A stretch of DNA of 64,000 nt from Flavobacterium sp. AG291. Its GTDB lineage: Bacteria > Bacteroidota > Bacteroidia > Flavobacteriales > Flavobacteriaceae. The notes under the pieces are model-generated. The model was not told the origin of the DNA, ran no database searches, and saw only the letters and a list, made by a program, of their open reading frames with translations. A program made the translations under genes and the position numbers. The stretch spans positions 118,301 to 182,300 of the forward strand of contig NZ_QQAR01000009.1 in the NCBI RefSeq assembly GCF_003350375.1, in the 5' to 3' direction. Below, in pieces: positions 18,182 through 25,794 of this stretch (its first letter is position 1; every line of letters begins with the position of its first letter).

Positions 18182-18856
18182 ATGGACAGGATTCCCGTTT
18201 ATTTTATGCCCGGACTGGCTGCAAGTCCAAAGATATTTGAGAACATAAAGTTACCCGAAGATAAGTTTGAAATGTTTTATCTTGAATGGTGCCTGCCGGA
18301 GAATAATGAGTCTATAGTCGATTATGCTGCCCGCATCGTTAAGAATATTAAACACGAAAATCCGGTACTTATCGGAGTTTCTTTTGGCGGGGTGCTCGTT
18401 CAGGAAATGGCAAAACTGATAAAAACGCGTAAGGTGATAATCATATCCAGTGTGAAATGTAACACGGAGTTTCCCAGGAGAATGAAGTTTGCCAAAATGA
18501 CCAGAGCGTACAGGTTTTTTCCTACCGGGCTTATGGTTAAGGTAGATTGGCTGGGCAAGGTGGCTGTAGGTAATAATATGATCTCCAAAAGGCTGAACCT
18601 TTATGAAAAATTTCTTTCTGTTCGCGATAAGAAATATCTTGACTGGGCGTTTAAAACTATAATAAACTGGGACAGATGCGAGCCTGATACCTCTGTTGTA
18701 CACATTCATGGTGATGCTGATGAGGTTTTTCCTCCGAAGTATGTAAAAGATTATATTCCGGTAAAGGGAGGAACACACATTATGATAATCAATAAGTATA
18801 AGTGGCTGAATGAGAATTTGCCACAGATCATATTACAAGAGAACACTAAACTATAG
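18182..18856 (+). CDS. Alpha/beta hydrolase
   Basis: 224 residues from the ATG at 18182. The frame is open further upstream, to 18092, but that part overlaps the likely promoter region, and MDRIPVYFMPGLAAS is a normal family start. The nucleophile elbow GVSFGG carries Ser67, and a C-terminal HGDADEVFPP and GGTHIMI supply the acid and histidine positions. No signal peptide, so it is cytoplasmic. Substrate unknown. The lytic transglycosylase follows 7 bases later, so the two are probably an operon. Confidence 0.85.
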   Translation: MDRIPVYFMPGLAASPKIFENIKLPEDKFEMFYLEWCLPENNESIVDYAARIVKNIKHENPVLIGVSFGGVLVQEMAKLIKTRKVIIISSVKCNTEFPRRMKFAKMTRAYRFFPTGLMVKVDWLGKVAVGNNMISKRLNLYEKFLSVRDKKYLDWAFKTIINWDRCEPDTSVVHIHGDADEVFPPKYVKDYIPVKGGTHIMIINKYKWLNENLPQIILQENTKL

Positions 18857-18863
18857 AAATACA

Positions 18864-19751
18864 ATGGAACTAATCAAGAAAACAGGAGTTATTGCTTCGG
18901 CAATACTGATGAGTGGAGTGCTGATACATTCGGCTTATGACAAACCGACAGATGAAACGGCCAAAAAGGAGCATTATGTTCCATCAGAAATAGATTTTGC
19001 AGGTGAAAAGACACCTCTTACTATATCAGATGTTGCGGAGCGTTTTGATCGTGAGCTATTGGTTAATGCTAACCTTGACGCTACTACGAAAATTATTATA
19101 AAACGTGCTAACCGTGCATTTCCGGTTATTGAGCCCATATTAAAGAAAAATGGGGTGCCGGACGATTTTAAATATCTTGCGGTTATTGAAAGCGGTTTGG
19201 TAAACGTAACTTCTCCGGCAGGAGCAAAGGGTGTGTGGCAGTTTATGCCCGATACAGCCCGTGAACGTGGCCTTGAAGTTAATGACATTGTAGATGAACG
19301 CTATGATCTTAAAAAATCTACTGAGGCAGCATGTACTTATTTGCTGAATGCATATAAAAAATTCGGTTCGTGGACTTTGGCTGCAGCTTCATATAATGGA
19401 GGGGTAACAGGGGTTAATAAACAGATCACTTTTCAGGGGGTAAGTAATTATTATGACTTACTACTGACGGATGAAACAGCTCGTTATGTATTCAGGATAT
19501 TAGCGCTTAAAGAAATTATGCAGCACCCTGAACGATATAATTTTGTAGTGCCGCAAAGCGAAATGTATCAGCTTTTACCTGTAAAAACAGTTGATGTTAC
19601 AAGTTCAATTCCGGATCTGGCTGTGTTTGCTAAGGAGCAGGGGATTAATTATAAGATACTGAAGATACATAACCCATGGTTGAGAGACAGGAAACTTGAT
19701 GTTGCCAGCGGAAAAGGATATATAATAGAGATTCCTTTAAAGGGGTATTAA
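18864..19751 (+). CDS. Lytic murein transglycosylase (Slt/MltD-like)
   Basis: 295 residues from the ATG at 18864. An upstream start at 18810 lies inside the hydrolase gene. Hydrophobic N-terminal signal or anchor at about 5-23. The SLT domain shows FKYLAVIESGL with the catalytic Glu109, GAKGVWQFMPDTARERGL and AAASYNGGVTGVNKQ. The C-terminus (LAVFAKEQGINYKILKIHNPWLR) resembles a degenerate LysM-like substrate-binding module. Family members cleave the MurNAc-GlcNAc bond in peptidoglycan to form 1,6-anhydro ends. Confidence 0.9.
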   Translation: MELIKKTGVIASAILMSGVLIHSAYDKPTDETAKKEHYVPSEIDFAGEKTPLTISDVAERFDRELLVNANLDATTKIIIKRANRAFPVIEPILKKNGVPDDFKYLAVIESGLVNVTSPAGAKGVWQFMPDTARERGLEVNDIVDERYDLKKSTEAACTYLLNAYKKFGSWTLAAASYNGGVTGVNKQITFQGVSNYYDLLLTDETARYVFRILALKEIMQHPERYNFVVPQSEMYQLLPVKTVDVTSSIPDLAVFAKEQGINYKILKIHNPWLRDRKLDVASGKGYIIEIPLKGY

Positions 19752-19754
19752 TAG

Positions 19755-19882
19755 ATATGAGTATTGAGATATGAGTATTGAGATGCTAGATTATCAATCA
19801 GGCTGGCTACGATAATAAAAATCCGCTTCGACAAATGTAAAAGCGGATTTTTATTTTCTAGAATCTCAATTCTCAATACTAA
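19755..19882. repeat. Tandem 14-base repeat with an inverted partial copy flanking a terminator
   Basis: ATATGAGTATTGAG occurs twice in direct tandem just after the transglycosylase stop (about 19755-19782). A complementary TCTCAATACT lies at about 19871-19880. The flanks can pair and enclose the terminator hairpin at 19817-19852. Confidence 0.7.
19816..19854. terminator. Bidirectional terminator
   Basis: AAAATCCGCTT and AAGCGGATTTTT pair around a 13-base loop between the convergent transglycosylase and thioredoxin-like genes. Confidence 0.85.
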
Positions 19883-19890
19883 AATCTAAA

Positions 19891-20598
19891 CTAATCGCTA
19901 TCAGCTATATGTTCTTTAGAAATGTCTTTATTTACAGTTATGGTCAAAAGTCCATCAAGGAACGATTTATAATTAGCTGCCAGTGCCTGTTGCGACTGTT
20001 CTTTTGATAAGCCTGTGTATACGCCACAGCGGCGAATGTTTACAATCTTACGTTCGGCATCCAGAAAATAGGAGGTAGGAAAGCCTAATGTATGTTTTAG
20101 TGCTGCTACGGTTCGGGTATCGGTTTTATAATATTCATGTGCATAACAAACCGTTATTCTGCTACTGAACTTACGTGCCAGCTTTTTCATTTTATCCTTT
20201 CGATCCCAAAACAGTACAATTATTTTAACGTCTTTACCATACTTACGTGCCAGCTTGTTTAAAGCCGGAATCTCTCCCTGATTAGGCACGCACCACGATG
20301 CATAGGTTAACAGGAATAGAGGTTGTTTTACTGAACTTAGCTTTAGTCGTGCACCTGACGATTTTTTTAGTGTGATATTATCAAAGGTGGTTCCTATAAG
20401 TCTGTGTTGTACCAGTGAGTCAAAAAGAAATTGTCCGCGTTCTAGATCACCGGTAACAAAAGCGAGGGTACTCTCTTTCTTGTATTGGGCAAAATTGATT
20501 TTTATAGCATTGGAAAAATAAAGACTATCCGGTATTTGGGAAAATACCGTTGATGAAAACAAGAACATTATTATGAGGGCTAATAAATTTCTCATCAT
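19891..20598 (-). CDS. Thioredoxin-like (TlpA/AhpC-TSA-fold) exported protein lacking the second active-site cysteine
   Basis: 235 residues with a signal peptide ending at TVFSQ (residue 21). A thioredoxin-fold domain begins about residue 85: FLLTYASWCVPNQGEIPALNKLARKYG, then LGFPTSYFLDAERKIV with the cis-proline. The usual WCxxC is WCVPN, so only Cys103 remains. It cannot do classical dithiol exchange, so a monothiol or chaperone role is possible. Start is one of two adjacent ATGs. Confidence 0.82.
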   Translation of the reverse strand: MMRNLLALIIMFLFSSTVFSQIPDSLYFSNAIKINFAQYKKESTLAFVTGDLERGQFLFDSLVQHRLIGTTFDNITLKKSSGARLKLSSVKQPLFLLTYASWCVPNQGEIPALNKLARKYGKDVKIIVLFWDRKDKMKKLARKFSSRITVCYAHEYYKTDTRTVAALKHTLGFPTSYFLDAERKIVNIRRCGVYTGLSKEQSQQALAANYKSFLDGLLTITVNKDISKEHIADSD

Positions 20599-20726
20599 AT
20601 TGGTTAAATAGATGAGTAAATTTAGTTAAAATTTCTGTAAATCGTATAATATTTCTTATTAAAGAACGTTGTTTGTGACCTGCTATCAGTGTATTTTATC
20701 GATTTGATTACTCAAGGGATAAATAA

Positions 20727-20750
20727 AAAGCCATCTTTTAGATGGCTTAT
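20727..20750 (-). terminator. Terminator of the effector-binding-domain gene
   Basis: AGCCATCT and AGATGGCT (20729-20748) form an 8-bp stem. On the minus strand this is followed by TTTTTATTT. Confidence 0.85.
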
Positions 20751-20790
20751 ATAAAAAATGATTCTTTTTGAAGTAATCAGCAGTGATGTA

Positions 20791-21252
20791 TTAACTTACG
20801 GAAAGAAAAATATCCACTTCGGCATTGTTCCAGTCGGCAGCCTTTTCAGAATAGATTTCAAAATCATAACCATAAGCACGGTTTCGGTTTTCCTCTTTCC
20901 ATATTTCGTGCCATGTATCGCCGATACATTTAGGCATTTGTCCTTTTGCGGTAACAACTTCATAATTTTGTTCGGGAATGGTAATGGTTTCCATTCCGGT
21001 AGGAACTTCAGCATCGTCGGCTACGGGACATCCTATAAAGTATGCATAGGGTTTGGTATAGTCACCGTCGTAATCGTAATATACAGCATAGGTATCTTTA
21101 TTCAGTTTACCTTTAATGCGTGGTGCCATGAAGCCACCGCTGAAGGTTTGCCAAAGTGAATCGCAGTCTTCGGCTGCTTTTCCGTTTTCGTTAGTGGTTT
21201 TAAAGCCAAGTGATACACCTATAAGTTTAACGGCAGGTCTTGTGATTGTCAT
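20791..21252 (-). CDS. GyrI-like/AraC effector-binding domain protein
   Basis: 153 residues without a DNA-binding domain. The sequence around VKLIGVSLGFKTTNENG, YAVYYDYDGDYTKPYAYFIGCPV and the final EIYSEKAADWNNAEVDIFLSV matches stand-alone GyrI-like small-molecule-binding domains (SOUL/Bacterial_transcr-effector type). The conserved Glu after the Ala-Asp in the C-terminal motif seems present. Ligand and role unknown. Monocistronic with its own terminator. Confidence 0.85.
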   Translation of the reverse strand: MTITRPAVKLIGVSLGFKTTNENGKAAEDCDSLWQTFSGGFMAPRIKGKLNKDTYAVYYDYDGDYTKPYAYFIGCPVADDAEVPTGMETITIPEQNYEVVTAKGQMPKCIGDTWHEIWKEENRNRAYGYDFEIYSEKAADWNNAEVDIFLSVS

Positions 21253-21274
21253 AATTATATTGATTGATGATTTA

Positions 21275-21601
21275 TTATATGTATTGTGCAGCAGATAATT
21301 CGAGCTCTTCTATTAATTCTTTATCCATGTATTTGTAAACGTCCGGTATATCAAGAATGACAATGTCTTTACCTTTCATTTCCTCGGGAAATTTATATAG
21401 GAGTTTTTCTTTATGGTGTTTTTCCATCACAAAGATCATATCAGCCCAAAGAATCAGTTTGCTCTTTATTTTTATTCTTGCAGCATCCTCTGTCCCTGCA
21501 GATTTTACATTGATTCCGGGAGTATTCCTGTAAATGGTTTCAGCTGTAAAGCTTCTCCATTTATTCCGGCTGCATACAAACAGGATTTTTTTTGGTTCCA
21601 T
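21275..21601 (-). CDS. Short low-molecular-weight protein tyrosine phosphatase-like protein
   Basis: 108 residues. The P-loop ILFVCSRNKWRSFTAE gives Cys10-x5-Arg16-Ser17, the LMW-PTP signature, and ILDIPDVYKYMD is near the general-acid DPY region, with Pro-Asp in place of Asp-Pro. Length is clearly below the usual 150 residues, but short members of about 105-110 residues exist. Activity is plausible but unproven. It is 22 bases upstream of the effector-domain gene on the same strand. Confidence 0.85.
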   Translation of the reverse strand: MEPKKILFVCSRNKWRSFTAETIYRNTPGINVKSAGTEDAARIKIKSKLILWADMIFVMEKHHKEKLLYKFPEEMKGKDIVILDIPDVYKYMDKELIEELELSAAQYI

Positions 21602-21636
21602 AAGCCTTACATTAAGTAATAGCAGACCAAATATAA

Positions 21637-21662
21637 CAAAAAACCGCCCTTATGGGGCGGCT
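21637..21662 (-). terminator. Terminator of the TPR membrane protein gene
   Basis: On the minus strand CCGCCCC, a short loop and GGGCGG (21644-21660) are followed by a run of T. Confidence 0.88.
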
Positions 21663-21666
21663 TGTT

Positions 21667-22206
21667 TTAATATCTTCTCTGTTGAACCTGTGGACCTTTT
21701 TTAAGCTGAGCCTTCATCATCGTGATCTGGTCTTTCAGCATTCCCTGTTTGTCAAGTTTCTTGGCTTCTGCCAAAAGCTTCTCGGCTTCCATCTTTTTAT
21801 TTTTTGTCATTGCAATACCGGCAAGGTTTAGTTTTGCCATTGCAAGATCCTGATCCATGTTTAGGCCAAGCTCTACCGCTTTCTTAAGGTATTTTTCTGC
21901 TGCATTCAGGTTAGTCTGCGAAAGCATAAGTCCGTTAAGGTAGTTGTAGTATCCCTGTTGTTTGCGTACAAGAGCAGTTTCAGGGTTCTTAATCTTATTA
22001 AGTATCTGGGTAGCTCCTTCAAAATCCTGTTTCCTTAATTTAAGGAAGGCAAGAAGGATGTATTCGTTTTTAAAGTACAGCAATACTACTAATGCAGTAA
22101 TAAGGAGTAAGAATATACCGTTACCGATGTTTCCTTCGGTAAACTGCCAAACGGCTGTTATAACTAATAAAGCTGCAATTACAAGCTTGATATTTTTATT
22201 GAACAT
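21667..22206 (-). CDS. TPR-type inner membrane protein
   Basis: 179 residues. Two hydrophobic helices at about 6-22 and 27-45, then helical repeats of TPR character (FEGATQILNKIKNPETALVRKQQGYYNYLNG; NAAEKYLKKAVELGLNMDQDLAMAKLNLAG; KKMEAEKLLAEAKKLDKQG). The C-terminus is basic (QVQQRRY). The cytoplasmic repeats probably mediate protein contacts. No specific function is recognised. Confidence 0.82.
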   Translation of the reverse strand: MFNKNIKLVIAALLVITAVWQFTEGNIGNGIFLLLITALVVLLYFKNEYILLAFLKLRKQDFEGATQILNKIKNPETALVRKQQGYYNYLNGLMLSQTNLNAAEKYLKKAVELGLNMDQDLAMAKLNLAGIAMTKNKKMEAEKLLAEAKKLDKQGMLKDQITMMKAQLKKGPQVQQRRY

Positions 22207-22294
22207 AGTATTGTTTTATTTTTGCGAATGCAAAGGTATGAAAACGTAATAAAAGGAGTTGAACGACTTTTGAAAAATATTTTTTAAAAACTTC

Positions 22295-22324
22295 TTGCAG
22301 ACAAAAAAAACCTTTGTATATTTG
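22295..22324 (+). promoter_or_regulatory. Bacteroidota-type promoter of rpmH
   Basis: TTG at 22295-22297 and TATATTTG at 22317-22324 with spacing 19 fit the -33/-7 consensus. The transcript leader would be about 70 bases. Confidence 0.75.
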
Positions 22325-22397
22325 CACTCGGTTTTGGAAAGACGGTTTTCTAATGCCTACGTAAAGATATTCAAATAAGATTTAAAGATACAAAGCA

Positions 22398-22559
22398 ATG
22401 AGCAAGAGAACATTTCAACCATCGAAAAGAAAAAGAAGAAACAAACACGGTTTTATGGAAAGAATGGCATCTGCCAACGGAAGAAAAGTGCTTGCTCGCA
22501 GAAGAGCTAAAGGAAGGCACAAACTAACGGTTTCTAGTGAGCCAAGACATAAAAAATAA
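22398..22559 (+). CDS. rpmH: 50S ribosomal protein L34
   Basis: 53 residues, [20 protein letters not shown] and then [24 protein letters not shown], an unmistakable L34. It is slightly longer than the 44-46-residue norm because of the C-terminal SSEPRHKK, as in other Bacteroidota. The reading frame is too short for many ORF lists. Strong promoter, strong terminator, no rnpA or dnaA nearby, so the usual oriC linkage is not seen here. Confidence 0.98.
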   Translation: MSKRTFQPSKRKRRNKHGFMERMASANGRKVLARRRAKGRHKLTVSSEPRHKK

Positions 22560-22580
22560 TGTTTGAAAAAACATACATAA

Positions 22581-22614
22581 AGGTGTTACTATTTGTAGGT
22601 AACGCCTTTTTTTA
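22581..22614 (+). terminator. Terminator of rpmH (first of two tandem hairpins)
   Basis: AGGTGTTAC (22581-22589) pairs with GTAACGCCT (one G-T pair), followed by TTTTTTT. Confidence 0.85.
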
Positions 22615-22630
22615 TACCTAATCGAAAAAT

Positions 22631-22658
22631 AGCCCCGCTTTTACAGGGGCCTTTTTTT
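22631..22658 (+). terminator. Second terminator hairpin upstream of carB
   Basis: GCCCC (22632-22636) and GGGGC (22646-22650) are followed by C and seven T. It lies just before the carB -7 element, so carB should not be read from rpmH. Confidence 0.75.
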
Positions 22659-22671
22659 GAAAATAAAACAC

Positions 22672-22679
22672 TAAATTTG
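22672..22679 (+). promoter_or_regulatory. -7 promoter element of carB
   Basis: TAAATTTG at 22672-22679 matches the -7 consensus. No well-spaced -33 element is visible because the position is occupied by the terminator. Confidence 0.5.
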
Positions 22680-22724
22680 CAAACGCTCGCAAGAGCAATT
22701 TTTTACAACTTCAGAAAAGATACA

Positions 22725-25577
22725 ATGCCTAAAGACACTTCAATTAAATCGGTTCTTATCATCGGCTCAGGTCCAATCGTTATTGGGCAGGCTTGTGAAT
22801 TTGACTACGCCGGATCTCAGTCCGCACGTTCAATCAGGGAAGAAGGTATAGAGGTTATCCTGATAAACTCTAACCCGGCTACCATTATGACAGACCCTTC
22901 TATGGCTGATCATGTGTACCTGAAACCGCTTACCACAAAATCTATTGTGGAGATTTTGAAGGCTCACCCAAATATCGATGCTGTACTTCCTACAATGGGA
23001 GGGCAGACTGCGCTTAACCTTTGTCTTGAGGCTGAGGAAAAAGGTATCTGGGCAGACTTTAATGTAAGACTTATCGGTGTTGATGTTAACGCAATCAACA
23101 TTACTGAAGACAGGGAGCAGTTTAAACAGCTTCTTGAAAGGATAGATATTCCTGCTGCACCGGCTAAAACGGCCAACTCTTTCCTTAAAGGAAAAGAAAT
23201 CGCTCAGGAGTTTGGCTTCCCGCTTGTAATCAGACCTTCGTTTACGCTGGGTGGTACAGGGGCAGCTTTTGTACACAAAGCAGAAGATTTTGATGAGCTT
23301 CTTACCAGAGGTCTTGAAGCATCACCTATACATGAAGTGCTTATCGATAAGGCTCTTTTCGGATGGAAAGAGTATGAGCTTGAGCTACTCCGTGATAAAA
23401 ATGATAACGTGGTTATCATCTGTTCTATCGAGAACATGGACCCAATGGGTATCCACACGGGAGACAGTATCACGGTTGCGCCGGCAATGACGCTTTCGGA
23501 TAAGACTTTCCAGAAGATGAGGGATATGGCAATAAAGATGATGCGCAGCATCGGAAACTTTGCAGGAGGATGTAACGTACAGTTTGCCGTAAGCCCGGAT
23601 GAAAAAGAAGACATTGTAGCTATCGAGATCAATCCAAGGGTATCGCGCTCTTCGGCTCTTGCTTCTAAAGCTACAGGTTACCCAATCGCAAAGATCGCTT
23701 CTAAGCTGGCACTGGGTTACAACCTTGACGAACTACAAAACCAGATTACCAAGTCAACATCAGCTCTATTTGAGCCTACGCTTGACTACGTAATCGTGAA
23801 AATACCACGCTGGAACTTTGATAAATTTGAAGGTGCTGACAGAACCCTTGGACTACAGATGAAATCGGTAGGTGAGGTAATGGGTATCGGACGTTCATTC
23901 CAGGAAGCGCTTCACAAAGCGACTCAATCTCTAGAGATAAAACGTAACGGACTTGGTGCTGACGGAAAAGGTTACACTAATTACGAGCAGATCATTGATA
24001 AGCTTACCAATGCAAGCTGGGACAGGGTATTCGTAATTTACGATGCAATTGCAATGGGAATCCCGTTAAGCCGTATCCACGAGATTACAAGAATTGATAT
24101 GTGGTTCCTTAAGCAATATGAAGATCTTTATATCCTTGAGAAAGAAATCTCTACTTACAAAGTGGATGATCTTCCTAAAGAATTACTTCTTGAGGCTAAA
24201 CAGAAAGGTTTTGCCGACAGGCAGATTGCTCACATGATGGGATGCCTTGAAAGCCAGGTGTACAACAAGCGTGAGGAGATGGGTGTTAAGCGTGTTTACA
24301 AACTGGTTGATACCTGTGCGGCTGAATTCCAGGCGAAAACACCTTACTACTACTCAACATTTGAAGCTGAGATTGAGAAAGCTGACGGTACAAGATATGT
24401 AAGCAACGAAAGTATTGTGTCTGACAGGAAAAAAGTAGTGGTACTTGGTTCAGGTCCTAACAGGATCGGACAGGGTATCGAGTTTGACTACTCTTGTGTA
24501 CACGGTGTACTTGCTGCTGCTGAGTGTGGTTACGAAACCATCATGATCAACTGTAACCCTGAAACAGTATCAACTGACTTTGATACGGCAGATAAGCTTT
24601 ACTTTGAGCCTGTATTCTGGGAACATATATACGACATTATCCGCCATGAGAAGCCTGAGGGTGTTATCGTGCAACTTGGAGGGCAGACTGCTCTTAAGCT
24701 TGCTGAAAAACTTGACAGGTATGGCATAAAAATATTAGGAACAAGCTTTGATGCGCTTGACCTTGCAGAAGACAGAGGTCGTTTCTCTGACCTCCTAACA
24801 GAGCTTAACATTCCTTTCCCTAAATTTGGTATCGCCGAAAGTGCTGACGAAGCCTCTAAACTTGCTGACTCACTTGACTTCCCGCTACTGGTTAGGCCAT
24901 CATACGTACTTGGTGGACAGGGTATGAAGATTGTTATCAACAAACAGGAACTTGAAGAGCATGTTATCGACCTGCTTAAAAGTATCCCGGGTAACAAACT
25001 GCTTCTTGACCACTATCTTGATGGTGCTATCGAAGCTGAAGCTGATGCGATCTGTGACGGAGAGAATGTTTACATCATCGGTATCATGGAACACATCGAG
25101 CCATGTGGTGTACACTCTGGTGACAGTAACGCTACGCTACCTCCATTCAACCTTGGGGAGTTTGTAATGCAGCAAATAAAAGATCACACTAAGAAAATCG
25201 CAATTGCGCTTAAAACGGTAGGTCTTATCAACATACAGTTTGCGGTTAAAGATGATATTGTATACATCATCGAAGCAAACCCAAGAGCATCACGTACGGT
25301 TCCTTTTATCGCAAAAGCATACGGAGAGCCTTATGTAAACTATGCTACTAAAGTAATGCTTGGACACAACAAAGTGACTGACTTTAAATTTAACCCACAG
25401 CTTAAAGGTTTTGCTATCAAACAACCGGTATTCTCTTTCAGCAAGTTCCACGGTGTAAACAAGAAACTTGGACCTGAAATGAAATCTACAGGTGAGAGCA
25501 TCCTGTTCATAGACGATCTTAAAGATGATCAGTTCTACGAACTGTACTCAAGAAGAAAAATGTACCTGAGTAAGTAA
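22725..25577 (+). CDS. carB: Carbamoyl-phosphate synthase large subunit, short form without the regulatory domain
   Basis: 950 residues from the ATG at 22725 (MPKDTSIKSVLIIGSGPIVIGQ). The frame runs upstream to 22677, but that ATG-less part overlaps the promoter. Two ATP-grasp halves are visible (GSGPIVIGQACEFDYAGSQ and GSGPNRIGQGIEFDYSC). The enzyme makes carbamoyl phosphate from glutamine-derived ammonia, bicarbonate and two ATP for pyrimidine and arginine synthesis. It ends shortly after GPEMKSTGES, so it lacks the roughly 130-residue C-terminal MGS-like allosteric domain of E. coli CarB. Codon usage is strongly biased. carA is not adjacent. Confidence 0.96.
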   Translation: MPKDTSIKSVLIIGSGPIVIGQACEFDYAGSQSARSIREEGIEVILINSNPATIMTDPSMADHVYLKPLTTKSIVEILKAHPNIDAVLPTMGGQTALNLCLEAEEKGIWADFNVRLIGVDVNAINITEDREQFKQLLERIDIPAAPAKTANSFLKGKEIAQEFGFPLVIRPSFTLGGTGAAFVHKAEDFDELLTRGLEASPIHEVLIDKALFGWKEYELELLRDKNDNVVIICSIENMDPMGIHTGDSITVAPAMTLSDKTFQKMRDMAIKMMRSIGNFAGGCNVQFAVSPDEKEDIVAIEINPRVSRSSALASKATGYPIAKIASKLALGYNLDELQNQITKSTSALFEPTLDYVIVKIPRWNFDKFEGADRTLGLQMKSVGEVMGIGRSFQEALHKATQSLEIKRNGLGADGKGYTNYEQIIDKLTNASWDRVFVIYDAIAMGIPLSRIHEITRIDMWFLKQYEDLYILEKEISTYKVDDLPKELLLEAKQKGFADRQIAHMMGCLESQVYNKREEMGVKRVYKLVDTCAAEFQAKTPYYYSTFEAEIEKADGTRYVSNESIVSDRKKVVVLGSGPNRIGQGIEFDYSCVHGVLAAAECGYETIMINCNPETVSTDFDTADKLYFEPVFWEHIYDIIRHEKPEGVIVQLGGQTALKLAEKLDRYGIKILGTSFDALDLAEDRGRFSDLLTELNIPFPKFGIAESADEASKLADSLDFPLLVRPSYVLGGQGMKIVINKQELEEHVIDLLKSIPGNKLLLDHYLDGAIEAEADAICDGENVYIIGIMEHIEPCGVHSGDSNATLPPFNLGEFVMQQIKDHTKKIAIALKTVGLINIQFAVKDDIVYIIEANPRASRTVPFIAKAYGEPYVNYATKVMLGHNKVTDFKFNPQLKGFAIKQPVFSFSKFHGVNKKLGPEMKSTGESILFIDDLKDDQFYELYSRRKMYLSK

Positions 25578-25592
25578 TATTTCTGATATATT

Positions 25593-25628
25593 AAAAAAGC
25601 CCTGTAATGATTATTACAGGGCTTTTTT
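25593..25628 (+). terminator. Terminator of carB
   Basis: GCCCTGTAAT (25599-25608) and ATTACAGGGC (25613-25622) pair, followed by seven T. Confidence 0.93.
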
Positions 25629-25794
25629 TGTTTTATTTGGTGTAAATCAATGTTTTAGTGTGTTTAAGGCTACTGTAAAACGTTTTCGTGTTTTGTTTTT
25701 CGTAAAAATGCTAAATTGATTTCAATGTTTTGACAATGTTATATTTATGTAAATAAAATACTATTATATTTGTTAAAAACATCTTAAAACTACT

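Noticed and set aside
18810..18863. Lytic transglycosylase starting at 18810
   Set aside because: This would place 54 bases inside the upstream hydrolase gene and push the hydrophobic signal far from the N-terminus; the ATG at 18864 is a normal start.
22677..22724. Longer carB start including the region before the ATG at 22725
   Set aside because: It overlaps the -7 promoter element TAAATTTG and adds residues that CarB does not have; MPKDTSIK is the normal start.
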